Shown piece after piece: positions 39,917-51,636 of a stretch of 64,000 nt of DNA; within the stretch, counting starts at the first letter, position 1, and every line of letters begins with the position of its first letter. Origin of the DNA: Acidiflorens sp963847715 (GTDB taxonomy: Bacteria; Acidobacteriota; Terriglobia; Terriglobales; Acidobacteriaceae); contig CAWKAZ010000005.1 of assembly GCA_963847715.1 (NCBI GenBank), positions 248,001 to 312,000 of the forward strand, given 5' to 3'. The notes beneath the pieces are model-generated. The model saw only the letters and a list, made by a program, of their open reading frames with translations. It searched no databases and had not been told where the DNA came from. The translations under genes were made by a program, and so were the position numbers.

Positions 39917-40669
39917 ATGAGCGGTTCGGTCATACTCGAGATTTGCGTTGATTCTCCGCAGTCTGCCGTTGCCGCTGAGCGTGGCGGGGCTTACCGGATC
40001 GAGTTGTGCAGCTCTCTTTTTGATGGAGGCACCACGCCCAGCGCGGGCATGATCGCCACCGTCCGAAGTCTCATCAAGATTGATTTATGTGTCATGATCC
40101 GTCCCCGCGGCGGAGATTTCTGTTACTCCAATCACGAATTCGCCGCGATGAAACGGGATATCTCGATCGCAAAGCAGTTGCGTGCTGACGGGATCGCGCT
40201 GGGAATCCTTGACCGGAACGGAGACGTAGACACGGCGCGTTGTCGCGAACTGCTCGAGCATGCTCGGCCGCTGAAAGCGACGTTCCACCGCGCGTTTGAC
40301 ATGTCGCGCGACCTGGACCAATCGCTCGAAGACATTATTGCCTTGGGCTTCGACCGAGTGCTCACTTCTGGCGGAGAACAGAAGGTCGAGGATGCCATCC
40401 CGGTCGCCAGGCGACTGCGCGAGACTGCGGCAACTCGGATCGCTGTGATGATCGGCTCCGGTATTCGCTCGGGCAATGTGCGAGAACTCATCGCGCAGAC
40501 AGGAGTGCGCGAGATTCACTCCAGTGCGCGCCACGTTGAAACAAGCTCCATGCACTATCGGAACGAAAAAATCCACATGGGAACCTTGCCGGAATCGGAT
40601 TACCAACGGGCCGTCGTCGACGAAGAAGAAGTCCGCAACCTGGTGCGTGCCATTTCAATCGTTGAATAG
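39917..40669 (+). CDS. cutC: CutC family protein
   Basis: 250 residues from ATG 39917, with AAGGAG upstream. A TIM-barrel protein: ILEICVDSPQSAVAAERGGA, RIELCSSLFDGGTTPS, VMIRPRGGDFCYS, ADGIALGILDRNGDVD, FHRAFDMSRD, DRVLTSGGEQ and IGSGIRSGNV all match the family. CutC was named for copper homeostasis in E. coli, though a direct copper role is disputed. Cytoplasmic; no copper genes are adjacent. Confidence 0.92.
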   Translation: MSGSVILEICVDSPQSAVAAERGGAYRIELCSSLFDGGTTPSAGMIATVRSLIKIDLCVMIRPRGGDFCYSNHEFAAMKRDISIAKQLRADGIALGILDRNGDVDTARCRELLEHARPLKATFHRAFDMSRDLDQSLEDIIALGFDRVLTSGGEQKVEDAIPVARRLRETAATRIAVMIGSGIRSGNVRELIAQTGVREIHSSARHVETSSMHYRNEKIHMGTLPESDYQRAVVDEEEVRNLVRAISIVE

Positions 40670-40724
40670 CATTTCCGTTGACATAAGAAGTCAGGTGCCC
40701 GATGCTTGAATCACCCGGAGCTGA

Positions 40725-40866
40725 AGAGGAACTTCCAGGTTGCAGTCTAAGTCGCATGGATTGAGGACTTTAGCTCTAAACCACTTTGAATGAATACTTT
40801 GCGAGGTACCCTCCGCTAAAGTATCTATTATCAAGACTTTGAAAAATAGAAGGGGGGGAGGGGGGT
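40725..40866. repeat. GGTACC/C-tract element, reverse-oriented copy
   Basis: GAGGACTTTAGCTCTAAA near 40761, CAAGACTTTG near 40832 and AGGGGGGGAGGGGGGTACC ending at 40867. Compare 5091-5212. It precedes pdxT. Confidence 0.45.
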
Positions 40867-40916
40867 ACCCCTCAACAGGGAACGAAGCGCGTCTTTCGTC
40901 CTTTAACCGCCGCGAA

Positions 40917-41480
40917 ATGAAAATCGGAGTCCTAGCTCTCCAGGGCGATTTCGACGCCCATCGCCGCCGTCTCGAAGAGCTCGGTGCGGACGTTTTGCTA
41001 ATCAAGAAGCCGGAGCAACTCAGCGAAATAGACGGCCTGATTATTCCCGGCGGCGAATCGGGAACATTTCTCAAACTTCTCGGTACTGACGGATTCGCGA
41101 AACTCAAGGATTTTGTTCTCGCGAAACCAACCTTCGGCACGTGCGCAGGCTGCATCCTGCTCGCCACCGACGTGGAGAATCCGAAGCAAACCGGTCTTGG
41201 TGCGCTCGACATCACCGTGCGCCGCAATGCCTACGGACGGCAGATCGACAGCTCCATCCGCGAAGGCCAATTTCTCGGAGAGCCGATTGAGATGGTCTTC
41301 ATCCGCGCGCCAAAAATCGAGCGCATCGGAAGTGATGTGAAGGTGATTGCTACCGAAGGAATCGATCCGGTGTTAGTGCAGAGGGGGCAAACGCTGGCCG
41401 CAACCTTCCACCCGGAACTGAGCGCAGACCCGCGCATTCACAAGTATTTTCTGAATATGGTGGCAGGTAAGGGGAAGTGA
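40917..41480 (+). CDS. pdxT: pyridoxal 5'-phosphate synthase glutaminase subunit PdxT
   Basis: 187 residues from ATG 40917. The class I-like glutaminase triad is present: C76 in GTCAGC, and HPE near the C-terminus in ATFHPELSADPRIH; GGESGT at 45-50 is the oxyanion block. It supplies ammonia to PdxS for PLP synthesis. pdxS lies 3.6 kb upstream on the same strand instead of adjacent, separated by an accessory island. Overlap with the AGGGGGGG tract upstream may affect its leader. Confidence 0.94.
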   Translation: MKIGVLALQGDFDAHRRRLEELGADVLLIKKPEQLSEIDGLIIPGGESGTFLKLLGTDGFAKLKDFVLAKPTFGTCAGCILLATDVENPKQTGLGALDITVRRNAYGRQIDSSIREGQFLGEPIEMVFIRAPKIERIGSDVKVIATEGIDPVLVQRGQTLAATFHPELSADPRIHKYFLNMVAGKGK

Positions 41481-41510
41481 AGCCGAGGAGGCTCTCGGCA
41501 GAAGATTAAA

Positions 41511-41678
41511 TTAGTCGTTTAGATGACGTCGAATTAAATTGGCGAGACCAATCAGGCCGCCGCCGAGCAACACCAGAAGTCCAGGTTCAGGGAGCGCCGA
41601 AGATCGAACGACTGCGGGTTGCCCAAATGCGTTCGAAGCCAGCAGCAGAAGCAGTACGGCAGCGTACAGATTTCGCAA
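41511..41678 (-). CDS. minimal PEP-CTERM protein
   Basis: From TTG 41678 (GGAG eight bases upstream) the product is only 55 residues: a signal peptide (LYAAVLLLLLASNAFGQ), about ten residues, then a complete PEP-CTERM sorting signal (LPEPGLLVLLGGGLIGLANL followed by IRRHLND). PEP-CTERM signals are recognised by exosortases that anchor proteins linked to exopolysaccharide. There is almost no mature domain left, so it is either a tiny surface peptide or the fused ends of a protein that lost its middle. Confidence 0.65.
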   Translation of the reverse strand: MRNLYAAVLLLLLASNAFGQPAVVRSSALPEPGLLVLLGGGLIGLANLIRRHLND

Positions 41679-41930
41679 GGGTGAAGCTCCTTTCGCTCTA
41701 TAGAGTGGCAAGTGGCTCTCCAACGGAGCGAATGGCAAAATTAATTTATGACCATCAGTTTTTGAGGAAAACAGCGAACTTAGCACGCCGAAAGTTACAG
41801 AGTTTCCAGAGGCCGCGAGAAACCGTGTGCAGCAGTTTGCACAATGTTACCCTCGGAATGCCACTTCGGGCGCGCAGCGCGGCTTTTGGCCTGTTCCGAT
41901 ACGCTGTGAAATCCTTCACCTGAACCCTTC

Positions 41931-43229
41931 ATGGAACCTCCTCCCGAGCTGGAGATTCGACGGGTATCATTCGCGTCGTATGCGCGCCTGATCGGCGGGA
42001 ACCGGAATTTTCGCCGTTTGTGGAGTGCGCAAGTTGTCAGCGAACTCGGCGATTGGTTCTACACGCTTGCCATCTACAACCTGCTGCTGCAACTCACGGG
42101 ACGCGCCGGATCGGTTGCGCTGGCACTGGTGCTGCAGGTCTTGCCGCAGACCTTCATCGGTCCAACAGCCGGAGTCGTCAACGATCGCCTGCGACGCAAG
42201 AACGTGATGATCGCATCCGATATTGGACGAATGCTGATCGTTTTCTGCATGCTACTGATCCGCTCAAGAGACAAAGTATGGATGGTCTATCCGCTCCTCA
42301 TGGCAGAGACGTTGCTCGCGGCCTTCTTTGAGCCAGCGCGCAACGCTGTGATCCCCAACATCGTGGATAAAGAAGACGTGGTCGTCGCAAACACACTCTC
42401 ATCAACCACGTGGTCAGTGAATCTGATGGTGGGAGCGACGCTCGGTGGAGCAGTCGCGGCGTTCTTTGGACGCGATGCGGTGTTTGGGCTGAACGCGCTG
42501 TCGTTTGCGGTCTCTGCGGCGCTGATCGGGCGAATGCGTTTTGCCGAGCCCCACGCCGAAGGTGGCCATCCGTTCCACGTCCGCGAACTATTCGATTTCT
42601 CGCCCATCCTGGCGGGCATTCGTTATGTGCGCTCGCAAGTGCGGCTGCGTGCGACAGTGTTCGTCAAGTTCGGCAACTTGATTATTGGCCCAGGATGGGT
42701 GCTCTTTACGGTCATGGGGCAAAGCGAATTTGCCGTGCGCTGGCGCGGCATGGCTCCGGAACGCGGCGCGTTTCTTGGCATGAGCCTGCTGCTCGGAGCA
42801 CGAGGACTCGGCGCGTTACTCGGCCCAGTTATGACCGCTTCCTGGGCAGGACATTGGAAGCGTCGCCTGGAAGTTGCCATTTTCTGGGGATATCTAGCCG
42901 CCGGCGCCGGATACATGTTGCTGAGTGTTTCAGGACACCTGTGGCAGGCTTGCCTCTGTGTCGTTTTGGCGCACTTTGGCAGCTCCATCGTCTGGGTGTT
43001 TTCGACCACCCTTTTGCAGATCCAAACAGACGACAAGTTTCGCGGCCGCGTCTTCGCCGCTGATCTTGGTCTGTCGATGTTTACGGTTGCAGCCGGAGCC
43101 TACCTTGCCGGGCGCTTCGTGGACTGGGGATTCGCGGCCCGGAATGTGGCCAGCGTCGCTGGCATGCTGATGCTCATCCCGGCTGCTTTGTGGGCACTGT
43201 CAGCGAGGAAGAATCGGGTCATCGGGTGA
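41931..43229 (+). CDS. MFS transporter (EntS/MFS_3-like)
   Basis: 432 residues and about 12 helices. NRNFRRLWSAQVVSELGDWF at the start, GPTAGVVNDRLRRKNVMIAS after helix 2 and RGRVFAADLGLSMFTVAAGA in the second half match the MFS_3 group that includes the enterobactin exporter EntS and macrolide exporters. Substrate unknown. The last residues and stop codon lie inside an octad repeat array. Confidence 0.88.
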   Translation: MEPPPELEIRRVSFASYARLIGGNRNFRRLWSAQVVSELGDWFYTLAIYNLLLQLTGRAGSVALALVLQVLPQTFIGPTAGVVNDRLRRKNVMIASDIGRMLIVFCMLLIRSRDKVWMVYPLLMAETLLAAFFEPARNAVIPNIVDKEDVVVANTLSSTTWSVNLMVGATLGGAVAAFFGRDAVFGLNALSFAVSAALIGRMRFAEPHAEGGHPFHVRELFDFSPILAGIRYVRSQVRLRATVFVKFGNLIIGPGWVLFTVMGQSEFAVRWRGMAPERGAFLGMSLLLGARGLGALLGPVMTASWAGHWKRRLEVAIFWGYLAAGAGYMLLSVSGHLWQACLCVVLAHFGSSIVWVFSTTLLQIQTDDKFRGRVFAADLGLSMFTVAAGAYLAGRFVDWGFAARNVASVAGMLMLIPAALWALSARKNRVIG

Positions 43230-43300
43230 TTGGGTCATCGGATCATCTGAAGCCTCATGGCGTTCGTCTTCCGATGAGCCGATGGTCAGATCGCGCGATT
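43213..43300. repeat. octad-period array, inverted pair
   Basis: ATCGGGTC/ATCGGGTG/ATTGGGTC/ATCGGATC at 43213-43247 and a loosely complementary block at 43270-43300. Same consensus as the array at 3368. It spans the MFS stop codon and reaches the stop of the convergent gene. Confidence 0.6.
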
Positions 43301-43656
43301 CACTTCAGTTCATCGATCTTTATCTCGTCGATCTTTGCCGCCAGGATGAAATCCGATTCGGTTAAGCCGTCGACCGCATGCGTCCAGAGCGTGATCTCGA
43401 CTTTGCCCCAACCCAGCAGGATGTCGGGATGATGGCCCTGTTGCTCGGCGAGTTCGCCGACACGATTCACGAAGGCGAGCGCGGATTTAAAATCGGGAAA
43501 CTTGTAGGTTTGGACTATGTGATGCTCATCGATGATGGTCCACTGCGCGGGGTCCGCGAGCATTCGGTGGAGATTGGAGATCTCCTTCCCCTTGAGAGGG
43601 GGAATTCCTCCACGGCAAGGAACACAGCTTCGGTCGGCAAGCGTAGTCTTGCTCAC
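43300..43656 (-). CDS. pterin-4a-carbinolamine dehydratase
   Basis: 118 residues, start GTG 43656 with AGGA upstream. The signature GHHPDILLGWGKVEITLWTH and the C-terminal GLTESDFILAAKIDE define the PCD/DCoH family; the His pair and Asp of the active site are intact. It recycles 4a-hydroxytetrahydrobiopterin, or acts in molybdopterin chemistry in bacteria without phenylalanine hydroxylase. It follows ssb by 9 bases on the same strand. Confidence 0.92.
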   Translation of the reverse strand: MSKTTLADRSCVPCRGGIPPLKGKEISNLHRMLADPAQWTIIDEHHIVQTYKFPDFKSALAFVNRVGELAEQQGHHPDILLGWGKVEITLWTHAVDGLTESDFILAAKIDEIKIDELK

Positions 43657-43665
43657 AACATTTTC

Positions 43666-44148
43666 CTAGAACGGAATGTCTTCATCCGTAATCGGAGAAC
43701 TTCCGGCTGGCGCGTGCTCCGGTTCGGGAGCGCTCTGGTCGAAGTTGTTGCCGCCTGATGCGGCCGAACTGCCGCGCGAGTATGAGCCTCCGCCTTCTCC
43801 AGCTTCGCCGCGTCCGCCAAGCAGAACGAGATCGTTGGCTACTACTTCGGTCATGTATTTCTTCTGTCCCGACGTTTTGTCGTCCCAGGAGCGGGTCTGC
43901 AGGCGGCCTTCAATGTAGACCTTGCCACCTTTTTTCAAGTATTCGCCGGCAATCTCCGCCAGCCGTTGCCAGAGCACGACGTTGTGCCACTCGGTGCGAT
44001 CCTGCCAGTTGCCGTCTTTGCCTTTGAAACGCTCGTTGGTCGCTAGCGTGATCTTCGCGACGGGCGTGCCTTGCGGCGTGAACTTTACTTCGGGATCTTT
44101 GCCGAGGTTTCCAATCAGAATGACTTTGTTTACGCTTTTTCCGGCCAT
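43666..44148 (-). CDS. ssb: single-stranded DNA-binding protein
   Basis: 160 residues. OB fold at about 1-110 (VNKVILIGNLGKDPEVKFTP, ERFKGKDGNWQDRTEWHNVV, VYIEGRLQTRSWDD, TEVVANDLVLLGG), then a Gly/Ser-rich linker and the acidic tip DEDIPF that recruits repair and replication partners. Standard essential SSB. Cotranscribed with the pterin dehydratase gene. Confidence 0.97.
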   Translation of the reverse strand: MAGKSVNKVILIGNLGKDPEVKFTPQGTPVAKITLATNERFKGKDGNWQDRTEWHNVVLWQRLAEIAGEYLKKGGKVYIEGRLQTRSWDDKTSGQKKYMTEVVANDLVLLGGRGEAGEGGGSYSRGSSAASGGNNFDQSAPEPEHAPAGSSPITDEDIPF

Positions 44149-44270
44149 GAGTGCGCGCTCCTTCGCGAAGGCTGACTTAGATACGGCCTTTGAGTCGAAA
44201 CTATATCAGAATCAGACGACCCCGAGTCGGTGTCGCACGTACACCGGATTTGTGACAATTCGGCTCGCGA

Positions 44271-44696
44271 TCAGGACATCTGAAACAGCATCAAGTACAC
44301 GATCACGCCCGTGACAGAGACATATAGCCAGATTGGAAATGTCCAGCGGGCGATGGCTCGGTGGCGGTCAAACTGCTCGCGCAGCGCGCGCGTCAACGTG
44401 ATCAAGACCATCGGTACGATGACGATTGCTAAAGTGGTATGCGAGATCAGAATGGCGAAGTAAATCAACCGAACTAGGCCCGTGCCGTGAAAATAGACAA
44501 TTCCGCCGTGGCCCGGCCAGTGGTAGTACAAGTACGAAATCAGGAAAAGGGTAGAGGTGCCAAAAGCGGTCAGCATGACCGCACGGTGCGCGGCCATTTT
44601 GCCGCGCGCAATCAGCGCGCGCCCGACAACCAGCAGCACGGCGCTGCATCCGTTCAGCGTGGCGTTGATCTTGGGAAAAATAGAGTAGTCAGTCAT
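44271..44696 (-). CDS. DUF420 membrane protein
   Basis: 141 residues and four helices with conserved His residues: AAHRAVMLTAFGTSTLFLIS, YYHWPGHGG, ILISHTTLAIVIVP and RHRAIARWTFPIWLYVSVTG. DUF420 proteins (Bacillus YozB/CtaM group) are tied to maturation of haem-copper cytochrome oxidases. The ctaA-like gene at 23789 would belong to the same pathway. Confidence 0.9.
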   Translation of the reverse strand: MTDYSIFPKINATLNGCSAVLLVVGRALIARGKMAAHRAVMLTAFGTSTLFLISYLYYHWPGHGGIVYFHGTGLVRLIYFAILISHTTLAIVIVPMVLITLTRALREQFDRHRAIARWTFPIWLYVSVTGVIVYLMLFQMS

Positions 44697-44750
44697 GAGC
44701 GAAGTCTAGTTGTACGGGTAGGAGGTTGCTTTTGGCAAGGTAAGAAATAA

Positions 44751-44836
44751 GGTTTCAAGGTTTCAGAGTTTCAAGGTTTCAGGAAAGACTCGGAGCAGAT
44801 TCTTTGAAACCCTGAAACCTTGAAACTTTGAAACCC
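44751..44836. repeat. octad-period inverted pair
   Basis: GGTTTCAA/GGTTTCAG/AGTTTCAA/GGTTTCAGG at 44751-44783 and its reverse-complement type CTTTGAAACCCTGAAACC... at 44802-44836, with an 18-nt loop. It lies between the divergent DUF420 and lepB genes and could fold as a hairpin of about 30 bp. Confidence 0.7.
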
Positions 44837-44891
44837 GGATCTGGCACGTCCTCTTACCTCCGGCACCACTTGCGTATAAACTAATCGCACA

Positions 44892-45467
44892 ATGTCTGAC
44901 GTGGGGAGCCCGCAGCCGCCGGCTCCGGTGAATGCAAACGAATCGAGCGGACGCCCGCTGCCAGTGGTGGCGGTCTGGGCGCGTGACCTTCTCGTTTCAC
45001 TCGCGATCTCCGCGTTCATCATCATCTTTCTCTACCAGCCGGTGAAGGTCGAAGGCACCAGCATGATGCCAGGCCTTGAAGACCAGGAACGCATCTTCGT
45101 CAACAAGTTTGTGTATCGGTGGGAGCCGATTCAACGCGGCGACATTGTCGTCTTCCGCTATCCGCGCGACACTTCGAAGAGCTACATCAAGCGCGTCATT
45201 GGAACTGCCGGCGACCATATCCGCATTGAAAACGGACAGGTCTATGTGAACGGCGAGGCGATCGACGAAGATTACGTTCCCAGCGATTATGCCGACGCCC
45301 GGTCGTACGGCGAAATCGTTGTCCCTGCGAACAGTTTCTTTGTTCTCGGCGACCATCGCACCATGTCGAACGACAGCAGGGACTTCGGCACGGTGAACGA
45401 GCGCTACATCTATGGCAAGGCTGTGTTTGGATACTGGCCGATGGAGAAGGTGGGACGCCTGCGGTAG
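44892..45467 (+). CDS. lepB: signal peptidase I
   Basis: 191 residues. One N-terminal transmembrane helix at about 31-48, then the catalytic Ser-Lys dyad: S57 in VEGTSMMPGL and K100 in SYIKRVIG. GDHRTMSNDSRDFG is the C-terminal box. It removes signal peptides from exported proteins, which suits the many secreted products here. TATAAA at 44875 lies 11 bases before the ATG, with no Shine-Dalgarno site. Confidence 0.96.
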   Translation: MSDVGSPQPPAPVNANESSGRPLPVVAVWARDLLVSLAISAFIIIFLYQPVKVEGTSMMPGLEDQERIFVNKFVYRWEPIQRGDIVVFRYPRDTSKSYIKRVIGTAGDHIRIENGQVYVNGEAIDEDYVPSDYADARSYGEIVVPANSFFVLGDHRTMSNDSRDFGTVNERYIYGKAVFGYWPMEKVGRLR

Positions 45468-45478
45468 GTCTGGTTCTC

Positions 45479-45592
45479 AGTGTCAGTCGTCAGTTTTCAG
45501 TAAAACCAAAGTCTTCAGTAAAACCAAAACAATGCCGGTGGTCTCCTAGCCAACCAGATTTTCCTGACGGCTGAGGGCTGATGGCTGACAGC
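45479..45592. repeat. heptad-period arrays upstream of carA
   Basis: GTGTCAG/TCGTCAG/TTTTCAG at 45480-45501 is followed by two copies of TTCAGTAAAACCAAA (about 45496 and 45512) and later GCTGAGG/GCTGATG/GCTGACA at 45571-45592. The outer blocks are mutually complementary. Confidence 0.55.
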
Positions 45593-45655
45593 TTTTTTCC
45601 GACAATCCACAGTCTCTCCTGCTATCATTCGTAAAATCCACTCCCAGGAGTAACA

Positions 45656-46795
45656 ATGCAAGCAACGCTTGCACTCGAAGACGGTAGAGTCTTCCGAGGC
45701 AAAGGCTACGGCGCCAAAGGCGAGTGCTCCGGCGAAGTCGTTTTTAATACTTCTATTACCGGCTACCAGGAAATTTTCACCGACCCCTCCTATGCGGGAC
45801 AGATCGTCGTCCTGACCAACCCCGAAATCGGAAATTACGGGACCAATCCCGAAGACAACGAGTCGCAACGGCCCTATATCGAGGGACTGATCGTTCGCGA
45901 GTTCTCGAAGGTGAGTTCCAATTGGCGCTCGCAGCAGGTCACCGACGAGTTCATGGAGCAGTTCAAGATTCCGGTGCTCGCCGATATCGACACGCGCGCA
46001 CTGGTGCGCCACCTGCGCACGTATGGCGTGATGCGCGGGGTGATCTCGACGCTGGAAGGTGACGCGGAGAAACTCGTTGCCAAGGCGCGGGCGATTCCTA
46101 AGATGGATGGCCAGGATCTGGCAAAGGTCGTTTCGACCAACCACACTTATGTTTGGGAGACCGGCGAACGCTCGCACCTGCCGGATGAAATCGTCGGAGT
46201 AAAAGATGAGCCGGCGCGCTTTCACGTAGTCGCCTACGACTTCGGGATCAAGCAGAACATCCTGCGCAAGCTGCGCGGGGAGGGCTGCAAGGTCACGGTA
46301 GTTCCGGCGCAGACGACCGCAGAGGATGTCCTGGCGCTGAAACCCGACGGCGTGTTTCTGTCGAACGGGCCGGGCGATCCTGAACCCTGCACTTATGCCG
46401 TGGACAACATTCGCCGCCTGATGGGACGCCAGCCGATCTTCGGAATCTGCCTGGGACATCAACTGACCGGCATCGCTCTCGGCGGTAAGACTTTCAAGCT
46501 GAAGTTTGGACACCATGGCGGGAATCATCCGGTCAAGCAGTTGCAGAGCGGCAAGATCGAAATCACCTCCCACAATCACAACTTTGCCGTCGATCCCGAT
46601 TCGCTGCCGCAAAGCGAAGTCGAATTGACGCACATGGACCTGAACGACAACACACTTGAAGGCATGCGGCACCGGAATCTGCCGCTCTTTACGGTGCAAT
46701 ACCACCCGGAAGCGGCACCGGGGCCGCACGATTCGCATTATTTGTTTAAGGATTTCGTGAAGATGATGGAGGAATGCAAGGCCGGTGGTCGGTGA
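45656..46795 (+). CDS. carA: carbamoyl-phosphate synthase small subunit
   Basis: 379 residues; the glutaminase subunit that feeds ammonia to CarB for pyrimidine and arginine synthesis. N-terminal ALEDGRVFRGKGYGAKGECS and TGYQEIFTDPSYAGQIV, then the GATase: SNGPGDPEPC, GICLGHQLTGIALGGKTFKL (nucleophile Cys) and YHPEAAPGPHD (His/Glu). A normal-length, intact enzyme. AGGAG lies before the ATG. carB follows after one extra gene. Confidence 0.97.
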   Translation: MQATLALEDGRVFRGKGYGAKGECSGEVVFNTSITGYQEIFTDPSYAGQIVVLTNPEIGNYGTNPEDNESQRPYIEGLIVREFSKVSSNWRSQQVTDEFMEQFKIPVLADIDTRALVRHLRTYGVMRGVISTLEGDAEKLVAKARAIPKMDGQDLAKVVSTNHTYVWETGERSHLPDEIVGVKDEPARFHVVAYDFGIKQNILRKLRGEGCKVTVVPAQTTAEDVLALKPDGVFLSNGPGDPEPCTYAVDNIRRLMGRQPIFGICLGHQLTGIALGGKTFKLKFGHHGGNHPVKQLQSGKIEITSHNHNFAVDPDSLPQSEVELTHMDLNDNTLEGMRHRNLPLFTVQYHPEAAPGPHDSHYLFKDFVKMMEECKAGGR

Positions 46796-46830
46796 TCAGT
46801 GGGCAGGGCCAGTTTCTGTAGGAGGACAGC

Positions 46831-47319
46831 ATGAGGTATTGGGTGGCGATTCTCGCGACGCTGTGTCTGGTATCTCTGCGAGCGGACGCCTGCTGGCAGA
46901 TGGACCAGAATCCCATCGTGATCAAAGCGATGTCCCTTAACGGACGTGCGATCGATCATGATCGGCCCTATAGCGGACTACGGTTTGAGCTGCACCGTGC
47001 CATCACCTTTGATCGCGAAGAGAGGTGGAAAACGGGTATTTGGAATCCAGAGATTTTCAAGTCCACCAGCCTCGATCGCGAAGAGGGGCCCAAAAGGCTT
47101 TGGAAGCCTGAGATTCTCAAGGTAGCTACGGCTGATTCTAGCGGTCTGTTCAGCTTTGGTGAGGTTCCACCGGGCCGATACTGGGTGGTTTTGGGCAGGG
47201 GATCAATGAACTTTGCCGTAGAGCTTGTCGATTCAAACGGCAAACCGCCATACAAACGGCTTTTTTACAACTCTTTTGCGGATGGCTGCGAAGAACTGAA
47301 AGTTGAAGATACGCGTTAG
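46831..47319 (+). CDS. secreted protein with internal repeat, between carA and carB
   Basis: 162 residues from ATG 46831, with AGGAGGA upstream. The signal peptide ends near residue 20 (RADAC). Two imperfect copies of a 20-residue unit (FDREERWKTGIWNPEIFKS and LDREEGPKRLWKPEILKV) are followed by GLFSFGEVPPGRYWVVLGRG, a carboxypeptidase-regulatory-like beta sandwich element. It has no obvious link to carbamoyl phosphate; probably inserted within the car operon. Confidence 0.7.
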   Translation: MRYWVAILATLCLVSLRADACWQMDQNPIVIKAMSLNGRAIDHDRPYSGLRFELHRAITFDREERWKTGIWNPEIFKSTSLDREEGPKRLWKPEILKVATADSSGLFSFGEVPPGRYWVVLGRGSMNFAVELVDSNGKPPYKRLFYNSFADGCEELKVEDTR

Positions 47320-47398
47320 CAGAATGATGAAGGAACGCTGGCACTTGCGTGGCTTCATCGCGGTAGGGTTTGGCGGTGCGCGCCCCATGCGCCAAGCG

Positions 47399-47428
47399 AA
47401 CGACAAGCGACTAATGACCAACGACTAA
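47399..47428. repeat. heptad-period array before carB
   Basis: ACGACAA/GCGACTA/ATGACCA/ACGACTA units end six bases before the carB ATG, replacing a normal ribosome site. A similar GCGACTA/ACAACCG/GCGACAA block is at 51599-51620. Confidence 0.55.
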
Positions 47429-47434
47429 ATATCA

Positions 47435-50737
<3,303 letters not shown>

Positions 50738-50745
50738 ATGAACGC

Positions 50746-51222
50746 ATGACCAGGGTACCGTTCGCCATCTCTGCGGTCTTGATTCTTCCGGTAGTAGTTA
50801 TGGCGGTCGTGATGGGGCCAACAGCGTTCGATCTGGTTTTTCACCGCCGTCCACCCGAGCGCTTTCTGATTCCCGCCGGATACACAGGGTGGGTTCACAT
50901 CGATTTTCGCCAGAAGGATGCCCCGCCGTTGCCCTCGGAAGATGGACGTCTTGTATTCAAACTAGACGAGCACGGTACCTTGCGCACTTCTTCCACTCCG
51001 CAGTCGGGTCACGGCAAGGACGATTATTTCTACTATTCCGGAGACCAGCGCACGCCACTTTCGAATGCCGGCGTCTGCAAGGGTGGTATGGTCTGGAAAC
51101 TTGAGACCACGGTCAACGAGAGCGGCCCGACGACTTCTGCCCGCTTCTATGTCGGAACCGAACAACAGTTTCGACACGAAGTCGATCCGACTGCTAAAGA
51201 CTGGCCTGTCTGCGAGCGTTGA
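50746..51222 (+). CDS. DUF6843-like protein with N-terminal membrane anchor
   Basis: 158 residues. Hydrophobic N-terminus at about 5-25, then RFLIPAGYTGWVHIDFRQKD, PPLPSEDGRLVFKLDEHGTL, RTSSTPQSGHGKDDYFYYSG and a late WKLETTVNESGPT strand. The pattern matches the DUF6843 group as I recall it. Extracytoplasmic and of unknown function. It begins 8 bases after carB, so it could be cotranscribed. Confidence 0.7.
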   Translation: MTRVPFAISAVLILPVVVMAVVMGPTAFDLVFHRRPPERFLIPAGYTGWVHIDFRQKDAPPLPSEDGRLVFKLDEHGTLRTSSTPQSGHGKDDYFYYSGDQRTPLSNAGVCKGGMVWKLETTVNESGPTTSARFYVGTEQQFRHEVDPTAKDWPVCER

Positions 51223-51299
51223 ATGGACGCAGTCACTCGTCACTGCCGGCACTGGGCCTAAAATGCTACGATGACTTTGGCTCGCAGTCGGAGTGAAGA

Positions 51300-51539
51300 A
51301 TGATCGGCATCGTCGGGTTTCACGTCCTGATGTTGCTTCTCGGCATCGGAATTGCCGTTCGCGTTATTTCGGCACAGCGCGTCAGCAATGCCCTCAGCTA
51401 CCTGCACACAACGATCGGGATTACCACGCCTCCGCTTGAACAAGTGCCGATGATTGCGATCATCTGGATCGTGTCCACCGTGGTCATCGTTGACGGGTGC
51501 CTTCTGCTATTGGTCTTCATCACCAAACTGCTGCACTAA
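51300..51539 (+). CDS. small two-helix membrane protein
   Basis: 79 residues from ATG 51300, with GGAG eight bases upstream. Hydrophobic helices at about 3-22 and 50-76, joined by a short polar loop. No family recognised. Confidence 0.55.
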   Translation: MIGIVGFHVLMLLLGIGIAVRVISAQRVSNALSYLHTTIGITTPPLEQVPMIAIIWIVSTVVIVDGCLLLLVFITKLLH

Positions 51540-51636
51540 AGATGACAAGTTGAGCCGGAAGCCCGATAATTTGAGGGTGACGTCTTGTGCCGAGGATTAG
51601 CGACTAACAACCGGCGACAAATCACTGGAGCTACTA

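Noticed and set aside
44751..44836. CRISPR array
   Set aside because: Repeats are 7-8 bases with no unique spacers, and no cas genes are nearby.
45468..45655. Riboswitch or attenuator upstream of carA
   Set aside because: The leader is dominated by heptad arrays; I found no known aptamer core and no convincing terminator/antiterminator pair.
45515..46738. Long minus-strand open frame (407 codons) opposite carA
   Set aside because: Its sequence is low-complexity and unlike any protein family, and carA on the other strand is fully conserved. It is a GC-rich shadow frame.
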